Of a stretch of 64,000 bases of DNA, positions 35,989-43,489 are shown one piece after another. Position 1 is the first letter of the stretch; every line of letters starts with the position of its first letter. The translations under genes and the position numbers were made by a program. The DNA is from Mesorhizobium sp. YM1C-6-2 (GTDB lineage Bacteria > Pseudomonadota > Alphaproteobacteria > Rhizobiales > Rhizobiaceae), in contig NZ_RCIZ01000009.1 in NCBI RefSeq assembly GCF_003666685.1, positions 62,001-126,000 of the forward strand. The letters are read 5' to 3'. The notes beneath the pieces are model-generated. The model saw only the letters and a list, made by a program, of their open reading frames with translations. It was not told the DNA's origin and searched no databases.

Positions 35989-36735
35989 ATGCAGATGCCT
36001 GACGATACCGTCCTTCCAACCCCCGGTTTCGCCGAACGTTGCCGCTGGTTCCTGCGCGGTGCGTCGAATGTGGCGTCGGTTCCCGGCCTCATCCTCTGCA
36101 CGGCTCACATCGGTTTCGCCGACCTTGCGCAGCAGGCCGGAATAACGATGGCGCAGGCCGTGTTCATGGTCGGCATCATCTGGGCGCTGCCCGGCATGGT
36201 CGTGTTCGTCGGCGCGGTGCTGTCCGGCGTGGGGCTGCTGGCCACGGCGTTCGCTGTCGCGTTGTCCTCGGTGCGGCTGACGCCGATGGTCGTATCGCTG
36301 GTGCCGGAACTGCGGGGAAGCCGGACCAGAAAGCTCACGCTCTATCTGCTGGCGCATTTCATCGCCATCACCTCGTGGGTGATCGCCATGGAGACGATCC
36401 GTGGCATGCCGCGCGAGGTGCGGACGAGCTACTATTTCGGCCTCGGCTCGATTCTCGTCGTCACCAACATGATCGTGGTGGCGATCGTGTTCGCCGTCGC
36501 CGCTGCGCTTCCGCCCGTCGTCGCCGCCGGCCTTTTCCTGCTGACGCCGATGTATTTCCTGACCTCGCTCTGGGGGTCGGCGCGCGAACAGGCCTCGCAT
36601 ATCGCCATGGTGCTCGGCCTCGTGCTCGGCCCGCTCATCCACATGTTCGCGCCGGCCTTCGACCTGCTCGGCGCCGGGCTGATCGGCGGCGGGCTTGCCT
36701 TCGCTGCGCATCTGATCAAGGACCGCTCGGCATGA
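35989..36735 (+). CDS. azlC: AzlC family branched-chain amino acid exporter subunit
   Basis: A 248-residue membrane protein of the AzlC family, the large subunit of AzlCD-type exporters of branched-chain amino acids and analogues. It has about seven hydrophobic segments with the features ALPGMVVFVGAVL, SVRLTPMVVSLVPELRG and AHFIAITSWVIA. The start is uncertain (GTG 35977, ATG 35989, ATG 35995); I use 35989. Its stop overlaps the ATG of azlD (ATGA), so the two are coupled. Confidence 0.88.
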   Translation: MQMPDDTVLPTPGFAERCRWFLRGASNVASVPGLILCTAHIGFADLAQQAGITMAQAVFMVGIIWALPGMVVFVGAVLSGVGLLATAFAVALSSVRLTPMVVSLVPELRGSRTRKLTLYLLAHFIAITSWVIAMETIRGMPREVRTSYYFGLGSILVVTNMIVVAIVFAVAAALPPVVAAGLFLLTPMYFLTSLWGSAREQASHIAMVLGLVLGPLIHMFAPAFDLLGAGLIGGGLAFAAHLIKDRSA

Positions 36736-37082
36736 CGCTCGGCTCGATCGACGCCTGGTGGTGGCCCTACCTGTTCATCGTGCTTGCCGGCTGGGCGATG
36801 ACCTATCCTTGGCGGGCGCTCGGCGTCTATCTCGGTGGGCGCATCCGTGAGGACTCCGAAATCCTCGTGCTCGTGCGCGCTATCGCGACCGCGCTGGTGG
36901 CGGCGGTCATCGGCAATCTCGTTTGCTTGCCTTCCGGGCCGGCGGCGGAGACGACGCTGGCGCTGCGGGTATTTTCGGCCGCGATGGGGTTCGCGGCCTA
37001 CTTCTTCATCGCGCGAAAAGTGCTGATCGGAATCGTCGTCGCCGAAGCGATCTTCGGCCTCGGCTTCTATTTCGGCTATTGA
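36732..37082 (+). CDS. azlD: AzlD family branched-chain amino acid exporter subunit
   Basis: A 116-residue small membrane protein with four hydrophobic helices, the expected partner of AzlC; features include YLFIVLAGWAMTYPWRALGVYLG and a conserved RKVLIGIVVAEA near the C-terminus. It overlaps azlC by four bases and its last 7 bp overlap the end of the converging HIT gene. Confidence 0.85.
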   Translation: MTLGSIDAWWWPYLFIVLAGWAMTYPWRALGVYLGGRIREDSEILVLVRAIATALVAAVIGNLVCLPSGPAAETTLALRVFSAAMGFAAYFFIARKVLIGIVVAEAIFGLGFYFGY

Positions 37083-37498
37083 GCCAGGGCGGCCTTTATC
37101 TTTTCGGCATTGGCGGCGAGGGTCTCGGGCTTCTCCATATCACCGGTGTGGGGCCTGAGCGCCACGCCGTCGAAGCGCGGGATGACGTGGAAATGCAGGT
37201 GGAACACGACCTGGCCGCCGGCCTGTTCGTTGAACTGCTGGACCGTCACGCCGTCGGCCGAAAAAGCCTTCACCACCGCGCGCGACACCTTCTGCACCGA
37301 GGCGATCAGCGAGGCGAGGCTGGCGGCGTCCGCATCGAGTATGTTGCGCGACGGCTGCTTCGGGATCACCAGGCAATGGCCGTCGCCGCGCGGCATGATG
37401 TCCATGAAGGCGAAGGTGTCGGCATCCTCGTAGATCTTGTGGGAGGGCAGTTCGCCGCGCAGGATTTTTGCGAAGATGTTGGTGTCGTCATAGCTCAT
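37076..37498 (-). CDS. HIT family protein
   Basis: A 140-residue histidine-triad nucleotide-binding protein. The triad is VVFHLHFHVIPRF (HxHxHxx), with the conserved NEQAGGQVVFH and an N-terminal NIFAKILRGELPSHKIYED. It belongs to the Hint branch that hydrolyses AMP-linked phosphoramidates. The start at 37498 fits the family N-terminus. It is divergent from the SMR gene at 37571. Confidence 0.93.
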   Translation of the reverse strand: MSYDDTNIFAKILRGELPSHKIYEDADTFAFMDIMPRGDGHCLVIPKQPSRNILDADAASLASLIASVQKVSRAVVKAFSADGVTVQQFNEQAGGQVVFHLHFHVIPRFDGVALRPHTGDMEKPETLAANAEKIKAALAQ

Positions 37499-37570
37499 CG
37501 TAAGGTCTCTCGGCTTTGCGGATGCCATAATGGTTCGGCGAATCGTCTGGTCAATGGGGCAGGGCGCATC

Positions 37571-37906
37571 ATGCTTCTGAATTACTTCTACCTCGTGGTT
37601 GCAATCCTGTTCGAGGTTATCGCGACGACCGCGCTCAAGCAGACGGAGGGGTTTACGCGGCTCGTGCCGTCGCTGGTCTCGATCGCCGGCTATTCGCTCG
37701 CCTTCTACTTCCTGTCGCTGCCGCTGCGCACCATGCCTGTCGGCGTGGTCTATGCGATCTGGTGCGGCTTCGGCATCATCTTCATCACCGCGATCGGCTG
37801 GGTCTGGTTCCGCCAAGTGCTCGACCTGCCGGCACTGGCCGGCATGGGGCTGATCATGGCCGGCGTCATCGTCATCAATCTGTGGTCGAAGACGATCGTT
37901 CACTGA
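37571..37906 (+). CDS. SMR family multidrug efflux protein
   Basis: A 111-residue four-helix protein of the small multidrug resistance family. The membrane-embedded Glu14 (LFEVIATTALKQTEGF) and the motif YAIWCGFGIIFITAIGW are present. It works as an antiparallel dimer exporting cationic compounds or guanidinium-like molecules, driven by protons. Only one SMR gene is present, so it is likely homodimeric. It overlaps the converging acetyltransferase gene by 32 bp. Confidence 0.92.
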   Translation: MLLNYFYLVVAILFEVIATTALKQTEGFTRLVPSLVSIAGYSLAFYFLSLPLRTMPVGVVYAIWCGFGIIFITAIGWVWFRQVLDLPALAGMGLIMAGVIVINLWSKTIVH

Positions 37907-39140
37907 CCGGTCGAAAATCGGCCTGCTGGAGTTCGCCGCGGCGGAAAGGGCCGTGCTCGTCGAGATATTCCGCCATGTGCTCGACTTCGCGGCGTTCGCG
38001 CCTCAGATAGTCGGCCACCGCCTGCCGCAGGCCGGCATGGGCGATGAAATGCGCCGACTGCGTCGTCACCGGCCGGTATCCGCGCGCCAGCTTGTGCTCG
38101 CCCTGCGCGCCCGCCTCGACGACCTTCAGGCCCTTGGCGATCGCGAAGTCGATCGCCTGGTGGTAGCAGACCTCGAAATGCAGGAAGGGGTGGTCCTCGA
38201 TGCAGCCCCAGTTGCGGCCGTACAGTGTGTCGGAGCCGATGAAGTTGATGGCGCCGGCGATGTAGCGGCCGTCGCGCTTCGCCATGACCAGCAGCACGTC
38301 GTCGGCCATGCGCTCGCCGACCAGTGAGAAGAACTTGCGGTTGAGATAGGGCCGGCCCCATTTGCGGCCGCCGGTGTCCATGTAGAAGGTGAAAAAATCG
38401 TCCCAGACCTTTTCGGTGAGGTCGCTGCCGGTCAGCCAGTCGATCGCGATGCCACCGGCCAAAGCCTCGCGGCGTTCCTTCTTCAGCGCCTTGCGCTTGC
38501 GCGAGGCGAGCGTGGCTAGGAAGTCGTCATAGGTCGAATAGCCCTCGTTGAAGAAATGGAACTGCTGGTCGGTGCGGGCGAGGAAGCCGGCGCCTTCGAG
38601 CGCCGCCATGTCGCCCTTCTGGGCGAAAGTGACATGCGCCGACGATACGCCGACCGTTTCAGCCACCTGCCGCAGGCCCTGCGCGAGTGCTGCTTTCACC
38701 GCCGCCGGATCGGCGTTCCTGCTGACGAGCAGGCGCGGGCCGGTCGCCGGAGTGAAGGGCACGGATGCCTGCAGCTTCGGATAATAGCTGCCGCCGGCGC
38801 GCTCGAAGGCGTCGGCCCAGCCGTGGTCGAACACATATTCGCCCTGGCTGTGCGACTTCGCATAGCAGGGCACGGCCCCGAGCACCGCGCCGCCAGCATC
38901 CTCCAGCCTCAGGTGATGGCCCTGCCATCCGGTCTTGCGCACGGCGCAGCCGGACTCTTCAAGGATGTTTAGAAAATCGAATGAAACGAACGGGTTGTAC
39001 GGTGTTTCGCGATTGTCTCGCGAAGCACCGGAGAACGCGCTCCATTCGGCTTCGGTGAACGCCGCGATGCTGGGCACGATGCGGATCGACAGCCCGCCGC
39101 CCGCGGCAGACCCGTTCACGCTTTCCTGTTCGCTCGCCAT
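37875..39140 (-). CDS. GNAT-like protein of the DUF482 type
   Basis: A 421-residue protein with a double GNAT-like fold as in DUF482/FemX-like proteins: an N-terminal half with YNPFVSFDFLNILEESGC, a basic SRKRKALKKERREA helix near residue 218 and the second half with FYMDTGGRKWGRPYLNRKFF and YHQAIDFAIAKGLKVVEAGAQGEHKLARGY. These proteins are thought to transfer acyl or aminoacyl groups; the substrate is unknown. The start lacks a ribosome-binding site and a promoter (39150-39177) ends about 10 bp upstream, so the mRNA is likely leaderless. Confidence 0.85.
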   Translation of the reverse strand: MASEQESVNGSAAGGGLSIRIVPSIAAFTEAEWSAFSGASRDNRETPYNPFVSFDFLNILEESGCAVRKTGWQGHHLRLEDAGGAVLGAVPCYAKSHSQGEYVFDHGWADAFERAGGSYYPKLQASVPFTPATGPRLLVSRNADPAAVKAALAQGLRQVAETVGVSSAHVTFAQKGDMAALEGAGFLARTDQQFHFFNEGYSTYDDFLATLASRKRKALKKERREALAGGIAIDWLTGSDLTEKVWDDFFTFYMDTGGRKWGRPYLNRKFFSLVGERMADDVLLVMAKRDGRYIAGAINFIGSDTLYGRNWGCIEDHPFLHFEVCYHQAIDFAIAKGLKVVEAGAQGEHKLARGYRPVTTQSAHFIAHAGLRQAVADYLRRERREVEHMAEYLDEHGPFRRGELQQADFRPVSERSSSTTD

Positions 39141-39149
39141 TGCCGGTCT

Positions 39150-39177
39150 AATCTATGTTGCCCTGCAGCATACGCAA
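39150..39177 (-). promoter_or_regulatory. promoter/operator of the DUF482 gene (copy 1)
   Basis: On the minus strand TTGCGT (39172-39177), a 16-bp spacer and TAGATT (39150-39155) precede the start codon at 39140. The spacer holds ATGCTGC-AGG-GCAACAT (39155-39171), a palindrome with one mismatch. 39152-39180 matches 40356-40384 at 26 of 29 bases. Confidence 0.55.
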
Positions 39178-39207
39178 GGTCGGTTGTCAGCTTCCCAAGC
39201 TGACAAG

Positions 39208-40269
39208 TCAGAGCCCCAGGAACTTGAATGGCTCGGCTTCCGTGAACTCGGCGTTGACCAGGCCGGAATAGATGTTGGTCTGGTTGGGACCGAGATCGAG
39301 CTTCATCACCTTGCCGGTCTCTTCGGAGAAATCGAACCGGGTCAGATCGGCCCAGAAGATGTTCGGGGTAAGCGCCGATTCGAAGAAATAGAGCTTACGC
39401 TTCTGGTCGGCCACGGTGCGCCACCGGGTTGACGAGATGTTGGGCTGGTCAGGCGTCGTTATGCCGAAAGGCACCGAGACGTTGCGGATGACGCTGAACA
39501 CGCTGGCGATCGCTTCCACCGGCTCTTCGCTCTTGGGGATGGCATTCACGTAGAAGGAGGCGCGCGCAAAACGGTCGGCTGCGCGGTTGGTGCCCGGAAG
39601 CATCACGGTTCCGCCGATCTGCTGCCAGTAGGAATTCAGCGCAAGCTGCTCCTCGAAGATCGGGGAGTTGGTCATTACCTGATAGTCGCGGCTGTGGTGG
39701 ATGACCTGTTTGCCGTCGATATATTCGACGATGGCGCTGTCGCCGGTCGCGTCCGAAAGCGACAGATGGAGGGTCGCCAGCCTGTCTTCACCCGGCACGC
39801 TGTCGGTGACGATGGTGAAGGGTTCCTTCGCGAGCGTATCGACGGCCTCTTGCACGGTCGCAAAATTGTCGAGCACATATTGCGCCCATGCGGCGATCGT
39901 CAGCCCCGGGCCCTTGCCGTCGTAGGCGGGGTAGGAGGACTCGACCAGCCAAAGCACATTGGCGACGAGGCCGGCCTCGTTCATGCCGTCGGTGGTCGAG
40001 ACGTCGTAGCCCGACGCAATGACGCTGCCATACTTGGCGGTCCATTCGACCGAGTTCGGCCCCGCCTCCCCGGACCGTTTCATTCCACGCGGGAACACCC
40101 AGAGATTGGTGCCGACGTCGGTCTTCCAGTCCATCGAGCGCCCGGTGATGACCTGGTCGCTGCTGCCGAGATAGACAAACCGCGTGCAGGCTTCGGCCAC
40201 GGTGGAAACGAGCATGCTCCCCCAAAGAAACACGGCGGCGCAGATTGAAGTCATCGAGCGCGAGGTCAT
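39208..40269 (-). CDS. linear amide C-N hydrolase, choloylglycine hydrolase family
   Basis: A 353-residue Ntn hydrolase of the penicillin V acylase/bile salt hydrolase family. A signal peptide ends at Ala27, exposing Cys28 (EAC-TRFVYLG) as the N-terminal nucleophile; GRSMDW carries the conserved Arg and Asp, and the central DGMNEAGLVANVLWL is typical. It should hydrolyse an amide bond of a secreted or membrane substrate; acyl-homoserine lactone degradation is known in the family but cannot be assigned here. AGGAG stands before the ATG at 40269. Its promoter (40354-40381) is a near copy of the one at 39150-39177. Confidence 0.9.
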   Translation of the reverse strand: MTSRSMTSICAAVFLWGSMLVSTVAEACTRFVYLGSSDQVITGRSMDWKTDVGTNLWVFPRGMKRSGEAGPNSVEWTAKYGSVIASGYDVSTTDGMNEAGLVANVLWLVESSYPAYDGKGPGLTIAAWAQYVLDNFATVQEAVDTLAKEPFTIVTDSVPGEDRLATLHLSLSDATGDSAIVEYIDGKQVIHHSRDYQVMTNSPIFEEQLALNSYWQQIGGTVMLPGTNRAADRFARASFYVNAIPKSEEPVEAIASVFSVIRNVSVPFGITTPDQPNISSTRWRTVADQKRKLYFFESALTPNIFWADLTRFDFSEETGKVMKLDLGPNQTNIYSGLVNAEFTEAEPFKFLGL

Positions 40270-40353
40270 GGCTTGTCTCCTGGGAGGTGTTTTTCGCGAG
40301 CGTTTCCGGGCGTCAACGACGCTGGCCGAAATCCCGCCGCCCGCGGCTCGTCC

Positions 40354-40381
40354 AGTCTATGCTGCCCTGCAGCATAAGCAA
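40354..40381 (-). promoter_or_regulatory. promoter/operator of the Ntn hydrolase gene (copy 2)
   Basis: On the minus strand TTGCTT (40376-40381), a 16-bp spacer and TAGACT (40354-40359) precede the hydrolase. The spacer contains ATGCTGC-AGG-GCAGCAT (40359-40375), a perfect 7-bp-arm palindrome of CTGC-N3-GCAG type. A leader of about 75 bases follows. Confidence 0.6.
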
Positions 40382-40404
40382 GCTGTCCATGGACGGCGCT
40401 CGTC

Positions 40405-40962
40405 CTACTGCGGCGCGTCAGGGGCGGGTACCGGGTATCGCATGGCGCACCGCCGTTCCGCCGGCAGGCCGGCGTCGATTTCGCTGGCAAGGACGTCGCG
40501 CAGCGTTTGAGTGAGTTCTCCGGGGAGCAAGGTCGCAAAGCCCTGCGAGCGGTAGAAGGGCTCGTTCCAGGGGAGTTCGCGGAATGTGGTCAGAGTGACC
40601 GCGGCAAGGTTCCGTTGAGCCGCCCAATGCTTGGCTCGATCAAGCAGCCGGCGACCGATGCCGCGCCGCTGGTGATCGCTGGCCACCGCGAGTTCCCAGA
40701 TGTGAAGATTACCGTCGAGCAGTTCGCCGCTGAGAAAACCGACGGGAACATCGGTTGCGTCGACGGCGACCCAGGCTGCCCCGCCTTCCATCAATTGCAG
40801 GTGGCGCTCTTCCGACTGGACCGTGTCGTCGGCGATCCAGGCAAGATCCGGGATCTGCCGGAATGCTTCTCCAGCAGATCGCTCTATGTCCGGAAGGGAG
40901 GGAGCGTCTGCGGGCTGCGCAGGCCTGATCGACCACGATGCAGTTCCTGGACCGGTTTTCAA
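40405..40962 (-). CDS. GNAT family N-acetyltransferase
   Basis: A 185-residue GNAT enzyme. The core LHIWELAVASDHQRRGIGRRLLDRAKHW (acetyl-CoA loop Q-R-R-G-I-G) lies at about 86-113 and the final strand PFYRSQGFATLLPGE follows. The start is TTG at 40962 with GGGGCC upstream. The substrate is unknown. It lies 21 bp downstream of the GDPD gene in the same direction. Confidence 0.85.
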   Translation of the reverse strand: MKTGPGTASWSIRPAQPADAPSLPDIERSAGEAFRQIPDLAWIADDTVQSEERHLQLMEGGAAWVAVDATDVPVGFLSGELLDGNLHIWELAVASDHQRRGIGRRLLDRAKHWAAQRNLAAVTLTTFRELPWNEPFYRSQGFATLLPGELTQTLRDVLASEIDAGLPAERRCAMRYPVPAPDAPQ

Positions 40963-40983
40963 ACGGCCCCCAACAGCGGAAGC

Positions 40984-41724
40984 CTAGGCCGAGGCATTAC
41001 GAGTGGATTCCTTGTCCGGGTCGAAACCCTCGAAGGTCATCTGGTCGGCGTATCTGAAGGTGAGGTCGACCGCCGGCTTGTCGCGGATCGTCCAGGTGAT
41101 GACCGGCATCTTCAGCCTGTCGCGGACGAAGCTGACGAAGGGGTTGGGCAGGTCGCCGGCGGCATAGGAAGTGAAGTCGAGGCCGTGTGCCAGCATGGCG
41201 AAATGGGATTCGATGAGCTGGTTCTCGCGGCCGTAGGCGGTGAGGCCCGCAGGCAGGTCCGGCATGTATTTCTTGAAGTCGCGGATCAGCCAGTGGTCGA
41301 AGGACATGACGGCGACCTTGCCCTTGTAGCCCTTCAGCGCGGCGGCGACCGCCTCGACCAGGCCGTCGTCGTGGCCGGCGATGCCCTTGAGCTCGATCAC
41401 CAGCGGGACCTTGCCGCGCACGAGGTCGAGCAGTTCGCTGAGGCGCGGAACATGGTCCTTGGTGCCGCCGACCTTCAACGCCTGCAATTCGGCGGCCGTG
41501 CGCTGCCAGACAAAGCCGTCGGCGCCGGTGAGCCGCTTCAGGTCGCCGTCATGGATGACGACCGGCACGCGGTCGGAGGAGAGGTGCACGTCGCATTCGA
41601 TGGCGAAATTCCTGTCCGCCGCGCGACGGAAGGCCGAGAGCGTGTTCTCCCAGACCTTTTTGTTCAGGTCGTGCAGCCCGCGATGCGCGATCGGCCGCCG
41701 GGTCAGCCAGGAGAGCTTCGCCAT
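40984..41724 (-). CDS. glycerophosphodiester phosphodiesterase
   Basis: A 246-residue GDPD of the TIM-barrel family. The catalytic RPIAHRGLHD and IECDVHLSSDRVPVVIHD segments (HR, ExD, HD) are intact; the C-terminal barrel ends VITWTIRDKPAVD. It releases glycerol-3-phosphate from lipid head groups. There is no signal peptide, so it is cytoplasmic. It starts 1 bp after the ridA stop, indicating a ridA-GDPD unit. Confidence 0.9.
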   Translation of the reverse strand: MAKLSWLTRRPIAHRGLHDLNKKVWENTLSAFRRAADRNFAIECDVHLSSDRVPVVIHDGDLKRLTGADGFVWQRTAAELQALKVGGTKDHVPRLSELLDLVRGKVPLVIELKGIAGHDDGLVEAVAAALKGYKGKVAVMSFDHWLIRDFKKYMPDLPAGLTAYGRENQLIESHFAMLAHGLDFTSYAAGDLPNPFVSFVRDRLKMPVITWTIRDKPAVDLTFRYADQMTFEGFDPDKESTRNASA

Positions 41725-41725
41725 G

Positions 41726-42190
41726 TCAGGCGATCTCGATGACCGCTTCGACTTCGACGGCGGCGTTGAGCGGCAGCGAGGCCATGCCGACCGCCGCGCG
41801 CGCATGCTTGCCGCGCTCGCCGAGCGCCGCCGCTAAGAAATCGGATGCGCCGTTGGCGACAAGATGCTGCTCGGTGAAGTCGGGCGTCGAGGCGACGAAA
41901 ACCGAGATCTTCACCAGGCGGGCGATTTTTTCGAGGTCGCCAAGCGCCGCCTTGGCCTGCGCCAGCACGTTGATCGCGCAGAGCTTTGCCGCCTCGATGC
42001 CGGCCGCGGTATCGAGATCGCGGCCGACCACACCGGAGACCTGCAGCTTCCCGTCCCGCATCGGAAGCTGGCCGGAGGTGAAGAGAAGGTTGCCGCTCGT
42101 GACGAAGGGCAAATAGTTCGCGGCAGGCGCGGCGGCAGCCGGCAAAGTAACGCCGAGATCGCTCAGCCGCTTTTCGATTGTTTCGCCCAT
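41726..42190 (-). CDS. RidA family protein (YjgF)
   Basis: A 154-residue RidA/YjgF protein, which deaminates reactive enamine/imine intermediates from PLP enzymes such as threonine dehydratase. Characteristic are FTSGQLPMRDGKLQ near the start, AINVLAQAKAALGDLEKIARLVKISVFVAS in the middle and HARAAVGMASLPLNAAVEVEAVIE at the end, which carries the conserved Arg. The sequence is longer at the N-terminus than classical RidA (TdcF-like branch). It is divergent from the EipB-like gene. Confidence 0.92.
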   Translation of the reverse strand: MGETIEKRLSDLGVTLPAAAAPAANYLPFVTSGNLLFTSGQLPMRDGKLQVSGVVGRDLDTAAGIEAAKLCAINVLAQAKAALGDLEKIARLVKISVFVASTPDFTEQHLVANGASDFLAAALGERGKHARAAVGMASLPLNAAVEVEAVIEIA

Positions 42191-42322
42191 CGTCTTTCCC
42201 TATCTCTGTGCTGTGACCGTATTGGCGGCCGAAACTGCTATTTTTGCCTCGCTTCCGCCACGACTTTTTTTAAGGTGAGGCAACTTTACCGCGGCGGGAT
42301 GCCGCGCTGGCCGGAGTCCCAC

Positions 42323-43159
42323 ATGCGCCTGTTGCGCCTAGCATGCCTTCCGTTCTTCCTCTCGCCTGTTCTTGCTTCCGGAGCCAGCGTCGCGGCGGCG
42401 GTGCCGCTCGTCCAGCATCGCGCCGTCTACGATCTGCAGCTTTCCGAGGCGTCGGAACGGTCGGGCATCACGGGCATATCGGGCCGCATGGTCTATGAGA
42501 TCAGGGGTTCGGCCTGCGAGGGCTATACGGTGCGATTCCGCTATGTCACCCAGTCGAGCACGCGCGATGCCTCGCAGATCACCGACCAGCAGACGACCAC
42601 ATTCGAGGATGCCGACGGCAAGTCGTTCAGCTTCGCGACGAAGTCCTACACCGACCAGGCTCTCGACAAAGAGCTGCGCGGCAACGCCACGCGTGAGCCG
42701 GAAGGCGTGAAGATCACGATCGACAAGCCCGAGTCGAAAAGCTTCGAGCTGCAGCCGACCCAGTTCCCGACTCAGCACCTCGTCGACCTGATCCACCGCG
42801 CCAAGGAAGGCGAGACTTTCTACGAGACCAGCATCTTCGACGGCTCGGAAGACGCCGACAAGGCGATGACCACCACCGTCATCGTCGGCAAGCAGGCGAC
42901 CGCCACCAGCAACGATCCGGAGCGCAAGGCGCTCGACGGGCTCAGCCAGGAAAAGTTCTGGCCGGTCGACATCGCCTATTTCGACGAGACGTCGGAAGAC
43001 GGCGGCGAGGACACGCCCGAGTACCGCATCAGCTTCAAGCTCCACGAGAACGGGCTGACGCGCGACCTCCAGATGGACTATGGCGACTTCATCATCCGCG
43101 GCCAGCTCGTCGACCTCGCCGTATTCGAGCCGGACGACAAGTCGACCTGCGATCGGTAA
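42323..43159 (+). CDS. EipB-like periplasmic envelope-integrity protein (DUF1849)
   Basis: A 278-residue protein with a signal peptide (about 1-26) and a beta-spiral DUF1849 domain: VPLVQHRAVYDLQLSEASERSGI, YEIRGSACEGYTVRFRYVT, TFEDADGKSFSFATKSY, EKFWPVDIAYFDE and a final MDYGDFIIRGQLVDLAVFE. Brucella EipB of this family is a periplasmic protein needed for envelope integrity. Two cysteines, in the SACEGY strand and the last CDR, could form the disulfide described for the family. Confidence 0.88.
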   Translation: MRLLRLACLPFFLSPVLASGASVAAAVPLVQHRAVYDLQLSEASERSGITGISGRMVYEIRGSACEGYTVRFRYVTQSSTRDASQITDQQTTTFEDADGKSFSFATKSYTDQALDKELRGNATREPEGVKITIDKPESKSFELQPTQFPTQHLVDLIHRAKEGETFYETSIFDGSEDADKAMTTTVIVGKQATATSNDPERKALDGLSQEKFWPVDIAYFDETSEDGGEDTPEYRISFKLHENGLTRDLQMDYGDFIIRGQLVDLAVFEPDDKSTCDR

Positions 43160-43171
43160 GGCGCGCCAGGC

Positions 43172-43489
43172 GTGGCGGTATACGTGGATCAACCGATCTG
43201 GCGCTGGGCCGGGCACAAATGGTGCCACATGCTGGCCGACAGCGAGGAGGAGCTTCACCGCTTCGCGGCGACGATCGGCGTCCATCGGCTGCTCTACCAG
43301 GGTCCGCCGAAAACCTCCGCCCCGCACTATGACATCACCGGCCTGGAGCGCGCCCGGGCGCTGAAGCTCGGCGCGGTCGCCTGCACGCGCGAAGAGATCG
43401 TCGCGGTGTTCCGGCGGGTGAAAGTCCACAACGGCAAGGTGCACCGGCAGAAGGGGCCGATCCCTGCCAGGGTCAGGGAGACCGTTTGA
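43172..43489 (+). CDS. DUF4031 domain protein
   Basis: A 105-residue protein made only of a DUF4031 domain: AVYVDQPIWRWAGHKWCHMLADS, HRFAATIGVHRLLYQGPPKTSAPHYDIT and ALKLGAVACTREEIV. The function is unknown. It uses a GTG start at 43172. Its TGA overlaps the TTG start of the next gene (TTGA), so the two are coupled. Confidence 0.85.
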   Translation: MAVYVDQPIWRWAGHKWCHMLADSEEELHRFAATIGVHRLLYQGPPKTSAPHYDITGLERARALKLGAVACTREEIVAVFRRVKVHNGKVHRQKGPIPARVRETV

